DNA of 18,567 nucleotides from Eggerthellales bacterium UBA948 (lineage in GTDB: Bacteria > Actinomycetota > Coriobacteriia > Coriobacteriales > UBA8131), in NCBI GenBank assembly GCA_002293265.1, contig DBCW01000084.1:19230-37796 (forward strand), written 5' to 3'. The notes beneath the pieces were generated by a model. The model was given only the letters and a program-made list of their open reading frames with translations, made no database searches and had not been told where the DNA came from. A program made the translations under genes and the position numbers. How positions within the stretch are numbered: the stretch's first letter is position 1; each line of letters starts with the position of its first letter. Shown here one piece after another: positions 8,236 to 14,279 of the stretch.

Positions 8236-8335
8236 CTCCTTTTTTCGCTTTAGCACCAAAGTTAGAGTGCTTGCAACAACAGCGGCTCATATCAACTAAA
8301 CAAGCTATGAGTCAAGTATTAAAGCGAAAAGGAGG
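8236..8335 (+). promoter_or_regulatory. Structured leader that can sequester the ribosome binding site of the transhydroxylase-like operon
   Basis: The 198-base gap 8143-8340 contains a long-range inverted repeat: CTCCTTTTTTCGCTTTA (8236-8252) pairs with TAAAGCGAAAAGGAG (8320-8334), giving 15 bp with a 2-base bulge. The 3' arm includes the Shine-Dalgarno AAGGAGG (8329-8335) of the gene starting at 8341. Inside lie two hairpins: GCAC/GTGC (8253-8256 with 8267-8270) and GGCTCATA/TATGAGTC (8284-8291 with 8306-8313, one G-U). The whole could form a three-way junction, the shape of many riboswitches. A possible -10 box TACAAT sits at 8179-8184 with a weak -35, and a small hairpin TGCGT/ACGCA at 8186-8201. 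Whether this works as RNA or as DNA sites for the regulator is unknown; I do not recognise a known riboswitch class. Confidence 0.55.
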
Positions 8336-8340
8336 TCTTT

Positions 8341-10959
8341 ATGGTTGCGAGTAGCAATCCGATATCCGACAAGACAGTCATTAAGAATCTGGGCTTTTGT
8401 GGTTTTGGCATGTCTTCAAATACATCTGCAGTGGATGTGAAGGATGGGAGAATTGTTAGAATCAGACCACTGCACTACGACGATAACTACACGCGTGAAG
8501 AGCTTAAGATGTGGAGCTTGGAAAAAGACGGACAGGTCTTTGACCCAAAAATGAAGTCTTTGATCCCTCCGCTGTCTTTAGCTTACAAGATGCGCACCTA
8601 CTCACCAAATCGCGTGCCTTATCCTCTGATTAGGGTGGACTGGGATCCAAACGGAGAGCGCAATCCGCAAAACCGTGGCGAGTCAAAGTATCGTCGCATT
8701 TCTTGGGACGAAGCCACAAAGATCATTGCCGATGAGATAAAGCGCATTCATGAGACTTATGGCCCATACTCGGTGTATTGCCAAGGTGAAGGTCACGGCG
8801 AGAGCAAGACTTACAACGGCACACACGGAAACCAAATTGCTTTGCTCAACTTGGTAGGCGAGTGTACAGTTCAATCCAGGCAACCGGATAGTTGGGAAGG
8901 CTGGGTCTGGGGTGCCAAGCATGTTTGGGGTATGGAACCACTGGGACAGAACAAATACCAAAACGGTGTTTTTAGAGACATAACCGAGAACGGTGACGCA
9001 GTACTATTTTGGGGAGCTGACCCCGAGACCACACCTTGGGGATGGGGCGGACAGCTGCCATCCAGAATGTGTTATTGGTTTAATGATATCGGCGTTAAAT
9101 CGATCTTTATCTGTCCGGATGTAAACTATGCCAGTGCCGTGCACGCCGACAAGTGGATTCCGGTACTGCCAAACACCGATGCCGCTTTGCAGTTGGCAAT
9201 TGCACACGTTTGGTTTAGCGAGGGTCTTTACGAAAAGGAATATTTGGAGTCACATGCCATTGGTTATGACTGGTTTGAAAGCTATGTTAAAGGCTTTATT
9301 GATGGCATTGAAAAAACGCCAAAATGGGCAGAAGCTAAATGTGGTGTAAAGAGCTATCACATCAAGGCTTTGGCACGCTATTGGGCAAAACATAACGTTT
9401 CCATCGCACACTGCAACGGTGGTGGTATGGTGCGCTCGCCGTTCTCACATGAGCCGGCGCGCTTGGAAGTTTGCCTGCTTGGCATGCAAGCTGTAGGTAA
9501 ACCGGGCTGTCATCAATTCAAGTTTATCGAGTGGCAGCTTTTCGGCTTTGATTCTTGCAGCCCTGTACCGCGTTCCGAGACATACACGCTGCTCATGGCG
9601 GCTTATCACGGCGTTCATGGCGATGGTTTGGGTAGTTCGTTCTTGGTCAAGACTAAACTGCCGGAAGCCATTCTCACCAAAGAAAAAGTGGAGTGGATGA
9701 GTCACGGACCATGTGCCTTCCCGGCAGAAGATCAGTTTATTCCCTTCGAGTTTCCGATGAACGGTGGCAAGGGCATTCACATGATCTGGTCTGATGCACC
9801 GTGCTGGTCAACTTGTTGGAACGGCGGATTTAAGATGGAAGATGCACTGCGCGATGATTCTATCGAGTTTGTGCTTGTGCAGCATCCTTGGATGGAAAAC
9901 GACACCGTTTTTGCTGACATCATTTTGCCAAGCGCCACAGGCTTAGAACTCTCCGATATCGCTAACGATAACATGAGCGGTCAGGTTACTCTGCTTTATC
10001 TGGAGGATCAAGCAGTGGAGCTTCAAGGCGAAGCCATCTCTGATTATGAAGTTGTTTGCGAAGTTGCCAAAGCCTTAGAAAAGCACGGCGGCATCTATGA
10101 AAATCTTTACAATCGCTACGTTGGCGATTTAAGCAAAGAAGAGGTTATCCGCAAAGGATTTGAGACCAGTGGCGTGCCGGCAGACTTCACCTATGATGAT
10201 CTCAAAGAGAAGAAGTTCTGGGCATCAAAAGTGCGTGATGGTTGGGAGAGCGAGCCTGCCGGGCTGTACAACTTCTACATGGAGCCTGAGAAGTATCCAC
10301 TGGAGACTCCGTCCGGAAAACTAGAGTATTACTCAACAAGGCTTGCCGAGCACTTCCCGGATGATAAGATCCGCGGTCCTTATCCACAGTGGATCGAAGA
10401 GGGTGACGGGCATCAGGAGCGCATTGGTTCCAAACGTGCCGAGGACTATCCATATTTATTAGTATCTAACCATCCGCGTTGGCGTGTTCATGCCCAGCAT
10501 GACGATATTCCGTGGCTGCGCGAGATTGAGACCTGCAAAGTTGTTGGACCTGACGGCTATGCATATGAGCCTTTGTGGATAAACCCGCTGGATGCCAAAA
10601 AGCATGGCATCGAAGACGGCGACATTGTAAGTATCTATAACGAGCGTGGCTCGGTATTAGGTGGAGCAAGGATCACCGAGCGTGTTATGCCGGGCGCGCT
10701 TTATCAAGATCATGGCGCACATATTGATGCGATCAAGGCCGGAACAGGCGGATTGGATCGCGGTGGCGCAAACAATCTCATTTGCCCGTCGCCCACATCG
10801 TCTAAAAACGCTCCCGGCGAGGTTACCAACGGCTTTTTAGTTGGAGTAGAAAAAGCAGACGTATTTGAGTTGGCAAGGCAATACCCCGAGCAGTTTAACC
10901 GCGAGTACAGCTCTGAAGTTGGGTTGATAGCCGATGCTTATATCGAGAAAGGTGTCTAG
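8341..10959 (+). CDS. Pyrogallol-phloroglucinol transhydroxylase-like molybdopterin enzyme, large subunit (AthL family)
   Basis: An 872-residue bis-MGD enzyme of the DMSO reductase family, close in length and pattern to the large subunit of Pelobacter acidigallici transhydroxylase. It has no Tat signal and no N-terminal [4Fe-4S] cysteine motif, as in AthL, so it is probably cytoplasmic. Family hallmarks include WDPNGERNPQNRG, YRRISWDEAT, PDSWEGWVWGAKHVWG and ADKWIPVLPNTDAALQLAIA. In the second of these regions Asp183-Ser184-Trp185 aligns with the AthL segment that contains the Mo-ligating serine and an active-site aspartate. Other active-site positions recalled for AthL (the His/Tyr/Arg cluster before this segment) differ: here the sequence is GHGESKTYNGTHG. 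A different substrate is therefore likely, perhaps another polyphenol or catechol. AAAAGGAGG ends 5 bases before ATG 8341. The small subunit gene follows after 3 bases. Confidence 0.88.
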   Translation: MVASSNPISDKTVIKNLGFCGFGMSSNTSAVDVKDGRIVRIRPLHYDDNYTREELKMWSLEKDGQVFDPKMKSLIPPLSLAYKMRTYSPNRVPYPLIRVDWDPNGERNPQNRGESKYRRISWDEATKIIADEIKRIHETYGPYSVYCQGEGHGESKTYNGTHGNQIALLNLVGECTVQSRQPDSWEGWVWGAKHVWGMEPLGQNKYQNGVFRDITENGDAVLFWGADPETTPWGWGGQLPSRMCYWFNDIGVKSIFICPDVNYASAVHADKWIPVLPNTDAALQLAIAHVWFSEGLYEKEYLESHAIGYDWFESYVKGFIDGIEKTPKWAEAKCGVKSYHIKALARYWAKHNVSIAHCNGGGMVRSPFSHEPARLEVCLLGMQAVGKPGCHQFKFIEWQLFGFDSCSPVPRSETYTLLMAAYHGVHGDGLGSSFLVKTKLPEAILTKEKVEWMSHGPCAFPAEDQFIPFEFPMNGGKGIHMIWSDAPCWSTCWNGGFKMEDALRDDSIEFVLVQHPWMENDTVFADIILPSATGLELSDIANDNMSGQVTLLYLEDQAVELQGEAISDYEVVCEVAKALEKHGGIYENLYNRYVGDLSKEEVIRKGFETSGVPADFTYDDLKEKKFWASKVRDGWESEPAGLYNFYMEPEKYPLETPSGKLEYYSTRLAEHFPDDKIRGPYPQWIEEGDGHQERIGSKRAEDYPYLLVSNHPRWRVHAQHDDIPWLREIETCKVVGPDGYAYEPLWINPLDAKKHGIEDGDIVSIYNERGSVLGGARITERVMPGALYQDHGAHIDAIKAGTGGLDRGGANNLICPSPTSSKNAPGEVTNGFLVGVEKADVFELARQYPEQFNREYSSEVGLIADAYIEKGV

Positions 10960-10962
10960 ATC

Positions 10963-11757
10963 ATGGCTAAAGTATTTGTAATCGATGTTGCACATTGCAA
11001 CGGTTGCCATAACTGTCAGGTGGCTTGCAAGGACGAGCATTGCGACCAGCCCTGGCTGCCAATTGCCGAGGCTCAACCGCTGACCGGTCAGTATTGGTGC
11101 AAGGTAAATCAAAAAGAGCGCGGACAGGTTCCTTGGGTACGCGTTTCTTATGAACCAACGATGTGCAATCACTGTGCGGACGCTCCTTGCATGAAAACAG
11201 CTCCGGAGGCTGTGTATCGTCGTGAAGATGGTCTGGTAATTGTTGATCCTGCCAAGGCTAAAGGGCTAAAAGGCCTGGTAGACAGCTGCCCGATAGGTGC
11301 GATTTATTACAACGAGGCATTAGATATTCCGCAGAAATGTACAGGATGCGCTCATCTGTTGGACAACGGCTGGGAAGTACCGCGTTGCGTTGATGCTTGT
11401 CCCACAGACGCCTTGCTATATGTGGAGGAGTCAGAAGTTGATCTGAGCGAAGCAGTGGTGCTGGACGGCGTTGCCGGTCTGGGAGGAAAAGTTTATTACC
11501 TCAATTATCCAAAGCGTTTTATAGCCGGCACGGTTGTAGATATCGCCGCAGACGAAGTGGTTATAGGTACTACGGTAGAGCTCAAGTCTGCAAGCGGTGA
11601 TCTTGTGGCAACACTTACAAGCGATGACTTGGGTGACTTTAAGTTCGATCAAGTTGAGAAAGCCTGTTATGTAGTTGAAGTTGGTGGCAAGTCATTTGAA
11701 GCTGATGTTACACAGCGCGATCTGAGCTTGGGTGACGTAGACGTATCAGCAGCTTAG
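10963..11757 (+). CDS. Transhydroxylase-like iron-sulfur small subunit (AthS family)
   Basis: A 264-residue electron-transfer partner of the preceding enzyme. Residues 1-180 are a ferredoxin-like fold for several [4Fe-4S] clusters: CNGCHNCQVAC (Cys12, 15, 18, 22), CNHCADAPC, DSCPIGA, and CTGCAHLLDNG with PRCVDACPTDA. The middle site CNHCADAPC is followed by MKTAPEAVY without the usual fourth cysteine; AthS appears to share that feature, so it is probably normal here. Residues about 182-264 are a small beta-sandwich (Ig/Cna-B-like; PKRFIAGTVVD to the end), also a special mark of the transhydroxylase small subunit. This C-terminal domain and the total length (about 274 in AthS) support the assignment over a generic DMSO-reductase B subunit. 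There is no membrane anchor gene in the operon, consistent with a soluble two-subunit enzyme. Confidence 0.9.
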   Translation: MAKVFVIDVAHCNGCHNCQVACKDEHCDQPWLPIAEAQPLTGQYWCKVNQKERGQVPWVRVSYEPTMCNHCADAPCMKTAPEAVYRREDGLVIVDPAKAKGLKGLVDSCPIGAIYYNEALDIPQKCTGCAHLLDNGWEVPRCVDACPTDALLYVEESEVDLSEAVVLDGVAGLGGKVYYLNYPKRFIAGTVVDIAADEVVIGTTVELKSASGDLVATLTSDDLGDFKFDQVEKACYVVEVGGKSFEADVTQRDLSLGDVDVSAA

Positions 11758-11818
11758 TTTTCGATTGGTAATTTGTATACGAGGCTGTATTGAAAGTATA
11801 GACATAACTCATCTTGTC

Positions 11819-11838
11819 ATTCCCGCGGAGGCGGGAAT
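11819..11838. repeat. dRS3-like 20-bp palindromic repeat
   Basis: ATTCCCGCGGAGGCGGGAAT fits the pattern ATTCCC-N8-GGGAAT and forms a perfect 8-bp stem (ATTCCCGC/GCGGGAAT) with a 4-base loop. With its flanks (GTC before, CCA after) it resembles the dRS3/REP-type repeat described in Neisseria and present in many genomes. It sits alone in the 177-base gap between the small subunit gene and the SpoVA-like gene. It lacks a T-run but could attenuate transcription or protect the upstream mRNA. Confidence 0.7.
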
Positions 11839-11934
11839 CCATAATAAACAGTTAGTGCTATGTGAAAAGTTAAAAGAGTGTTTTCGCCATAAAACTTTTG
11901 ATGCAGCCTCATACTTTAAGAAAGGAATAAAACA

Positions 11935-12984
11935 ATGGACGAAGCAAGACCTAGCTTAAGGAAGCACCGATCAATTCATTGCGCGTCATCTTCTGCACAG
12001 TTTGCCCCAGCTATGCTCGAGCAAACAGCGACATTACGCCCGGTAGTGCCGCCGTCTGCTCAAGCAAATCCGGGGCAAACTGAACAGAATCTGTCACACA
12101 AGCAATTAACCGGTACTTCCTTAGGCAAAGCAGTCCTGATGAGTTTTATAGTAGGTGGCGCTTTAGGTGTACTTGGAGCGTTGTTGGTCATAGCATATAG
12201 CTTTACACCACTTTATTTAGCCGGTTTTTCAATGGTATGTGTTTTAGCAACACTGGGACTAATAGGTGCAATTCTATTTGTAACAGGGCTATACCCCAAG
12301 TTAGAAAAGATAGGTGGAATGGGAGCCATGCTTCCGTTTACCGGACTGCCATGTGCCATAGCAGGAGCTGTTGTAGGCGTAGGCATGCAAACAGGAAGCA
12401 AGGGCAAAGCAGCTATGGTTGCTGTAATAGAGTTTGGCCTAAAGATCCTTTTGGTTGGCACTTTAATATGCTGTACGGTAAGCGCGATCTTTTTCTTTGC
12501 CGGCTTTGATGGCGCTGTCTTTTATACAACATATGCCCCCGGTGGTGTAGTGGTAGCTCAAGTAGGCGCACCGTGGGGAGATGCTGGGGGTCCTCCAATG
12601 GGTATACCGGTTGGTATTGATGCCATGGCTATCCTATGGGCCTTTTTAATTGCCGGAGCAATTTGCGCTTTCATGCAACTGATCTGGCAAGTCACAAAGA
12701 TCCCTGTGCCGGTATTGTTCATCATCTTGATCAGTATCGGTTCTGTACTAGCTCCCCTTGGAGTCTATAAGCCAATCGCTCAGCTAGCAGGCGGAGGATT
12801 TCAAGTGTTAATTTGTGGAGCAGGAGAAGCCATTGCCGGTACCTTTTTCGCTCTCTTAAGCGGAAACCCCGGCCCGGTGCCATTTATCAGCATCATATTG
12901 CTGTTCGTATTTTTGCTGGTGTTAGGTATTGTTTGTGGGTTGATACAGCTGTCTAGGATGCCTAGTAGGGGAGATAGAGCTTAG
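11935..12984 (+). CDS. SpoVA-like membrane protein, two fused SpoVAC/SpoVAE-type halves
   Basis: A 349-residue integral membrane protein. A hydrophilic N-terminal tail (about 1-60) is followed by two four-helix halves. The second half (about 225-320) strongly recalls SpoVAE: AGAICAFMQLIWQVTKIPVP, then GSVLAPLGVYKPIAQLAGGG and GEAIAGTFFALLSG. The first half repeats the same plan (GAILFVTGLYPKLEKIGGMG, then GLPCAIAGAVVGVGM), so the protein looks like a tandem duplication or a SpoVAC-SpoVAE fusion. In Firmicutes, SpoVA proteins carry dipicolinic acid, an aromatic dicarboxylate, across the spore membrane. No sporulation gene is nearby and Coriobacteriia are not known to sporulate. Its place 177 bases after the transhydroxylase-like operon, in the same direction, suggests a carrier for that enzyme's substrate or product (inference). 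AAAGGA lies 8 bases before ATG 11935. A terminator follows at 13016-13061. Confidence 0.75.
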   Translation: MDEARPSLRKHRSIHCASSSAQFAPAMLEQTATLRPVVPPSAQANPGQTEQNLSHKQLTGTSLGKAVLMSFIVGGALGVLGALLVIAYSFTPLYLAGFSMVCVLATLGLIGAILFVTGLYPKLEKIGGMGAMLPFTGLPCAIAGAVVGVGMQTGSKGKAAMVAVIEFGLKILLVGTLICCTVSAIFFFAGFDGAVFYTTYAPGGVVVAQVGAPWGDAGGPPMGIPVGIDAMAILWAFLIAGAICAFMQLIWQVTKIPVPVLFIILISIGSVLAPLGVYKPIAQLAGGGFQVLICGAGEAIAGTFFALLSGNPGPVPFISIILLFVFLLVLGIVCGLIQLSRMPSRGDRA

Positions 12985-13015
12985 ACGGGCAGTATGGTCA
13001 TTAGATTTATACGGT

Positions 13016-13061
13016 AAAGCGTTTGAGTGTGTGTTGGCTAGGCAGGTACTCAGGCGCTTTT
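13016..13061. terminator. Bidirectional terminator between convergent genes
   Basis: AAAGCG (13016-13021) pairs with CGCTTT (13055-13060), extended by TGAGT (13024-13028) with ACTCA (13048-13052); the right arm ends in a short T-run, CGCTTTTAC. It lies 30 bases after the SpoVA-like gene and overlaps the stop codon of the convergent LuxR gene, so it can serve the plus-strand operon and perhaps both genes. The loop is large (about 19 bases). Confidence 0.5.
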
Positions 13062-14010
13062 ACTTTAGCTCCGGATCTATTAAGCGCAACAACTCCTGTC
13101 TGGAATGTATGTCGATCTTTCGGTAGATATTTGTGGAATGAGTTTTAACTGTACTGGTAGCTAAGAATAATGTCTGGGCAATGCTTTCAGCGCTATAGCC
13201 TCTCGCCAGTAACAACATAACCTCTGCTTCCCTGGAAGTTAGTTTGTGTTGTGATGCAAGTGCATCACAGCGGAAGCGAAAAGAATTGCCATGATCTTTT
13301 TGAGCTGCATCACCCATTATCTTGAAGTCATTATCAATAACTCCACTTTCGATCGGAGTGCCGGCGTAAAATGGCAATAATGCGGAGAGAACTGCAAAAG
13401 CGACCAGTAGTGCGGCTGCGAAAACGATGGAAAACGCTGAATTGCTTGCTATGTCAAAATAGATGTGAGACAGACCAAGCGCCAAACCTAATAGCAGTCC
13501 GGTGTTTGCAGCTCGTCGTCCACGCATGATATACGATCCGATATTAAAGCCATAAGCATTTGCAACTCCATGAAGCCACATAGTGTTGGATGAGGCAACA
13601 AAAAAGTGTACTGCAAAAGCGATTACTCCGGCGATCACTGTGATGATCTGGTTGTTCAGCAAAAAAACTATCAGTAAGCCGGAAAATAAAGGCAGTATCA
13701 CCCTGTGCAGAGAACTAAAGGAAAAGCTTTGTCCTTTTCTAAACAAGCATATTGCAAATAACGTTAGCAGAATGAGTCCTGCGCTGATTGCAAATATCAT
13801 AAGAGAGTTGTTCTGTATGGTAACACTGATGGCGCAAATTAGCAGAAACCCGGAAATGCAATCGTAACCGAACAACATCATCGACACATTTCTGGAAAGA
13901 TGTAGTGATGGTAGATGGTGTTCATTTACGATGATCTTACGATCACTTATGTCTTTTTCAGAAAATATAATAAACAGCAGATTAAGGGCAAGCAATACCA
14001 TGATCAGCAC
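13060..14010 (-). CDS. Membrane-embedded LuxR-family regulator, half-length; N-terminus probably frameshifted
   Basis: A 316-residue reading frame with about seven hydrophobic helices and a C-terminal LuxR/GerE HTH (about 255-316: LTSREAEVMLLLARGYSAESI, with STVKTHSTNIYRKIDI as recognition helix). It is about 170 residues shorter than the regulator at 6682 and seems to keep only the second half of the membrane domain. The frame opens with GTG 14010, which lacks a good ribosome binding site. A strong one, AGGGAGGA (14089-14082), precedes ATG 14071 in another frame (MSHDVKQDYPEKATSTK...), which stops at 13982. Removing one A from the run of five at 14020-14024 would join the two frames as ...ATSTKALWVLIMVLL, a natural start of a transmembrane helix. 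So the true product may be about 336 residues, and the gene may be mutated, phase-variable or misassembled here. It diverges from the molybdoenzyme gene at 14280, its likely target. Confidence 0.85.
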   Translation of the reverse strand: MLIMVLLALNLLFIIFSEKDISDRKIIVNEHHLPSLHLSRNVSMMLFGYDCISGFLLICAISVTIQNNSLMIFAISAGLILLTLFAICLFRKGQSFSFSSLHRVILPLFSGLLIVFLLNNQIITVIAGVIAFAVHFFVASSNTMWLHGVANAYGFNIGSYIMRGRRAANTGLLLGLALGLSHIYFDIASNSAFSIVFAAALLVAFAVLSALLPFYAGTPIESGVIDNDFKIMGDAAQKDHGNSFRFRCDALASQHKLTSREAEVMLLLARGYSAESIAQTLFLATSTVKTHSTNIYRKIDIHSRQELLRLIDPELK

Positions 14011-14071
14011 CCATAGTGCTTTTTGTACTAGTTGCTTTTTCAGGATAATCCTGCTTTACGTCGTGGCTCAT
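13982..14071 (-). other. Out-of-frame N-terminal piece of the half-length LuxR regulator
   Basis: A 29-codon frame beginning at ATG 14071 with strong ribosome binding site AGGGAGGA 10 bases upstream. Its first 17 codons (MSHDVKQDYPEKATSTK) look like a hydrophilic cytoplasmic tail; after the A5 run at 14024-14020 it runs on out of frame to TAA at 13984-13982. A one-base change in that run fuses it to the main LuxR frame. Confidence 0.5.
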
Positions 14072-14101
14072 ATCGGATTGTTCCTCCCTAAATATCGATG
14101 A

Positions 14102-14232
14102 AATCACAAACGCGTGGTTGTACTTTGTGATTAGCGCAAATCAACACGTGTTAAATGCAAGAGAAATAAGGTGTGGTGCAAATGATGTGGGTTAATACAG
14201 AAATACTAACACCACTTTCACGTGCAAATCAA
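14102..14232. promoter_or_regulatory. Divergent control region with inverted and direct repeats
   Basis: Between the divergent LuxR and molybdoenzyme genes lie several repeated elements: an inverted repeat AATCACAAA (14102-14110) and TTTGTGATT (14124-14132); a 10-bp palindrome AACACGTGTT (14143-14152), with a second CACGTG at 14219-14224; and three copies of G(C/T)GCAAAT at 14134, 14176 and 14222. The first and last copies extend to GCAAATCAA. These are candidate binding sites for the neighbouring LuxR regulator. I could not single out a convincing sigma-70 promoter in either direction. Confidence 0.45.
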
Positions 14233-14279
14233 GACAGAAGAAAAGCGGAAGTTAAGTAGTGTAAGAAGAGGAGAAAGTA

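Noticed and set aside
11765..11959. A 64-codon frame between the small subunit gene and the SpoVA-like gene.
   Set aside because: It is read through the palindromic repeat (giving VIPAEAGIH, a common artefact of this repeat) and overlaps the well-supported start at 11935.
13012..13062. The stem at 13016-13060 as a start-proximal regulatory element.
   Set aside because: It lies between two convergent 3' ends, so a terminator is the simpler reading.
14124..14132. TTTGTGATT and its inverted partner as a CRP-type site.
   Set aside because: The half-sites are in the opposite order to TGTGA-N6-TCACA and are 13 bases apart, so a CRP/FNR site is not supported; kept only as an unspecified inverted repeat.
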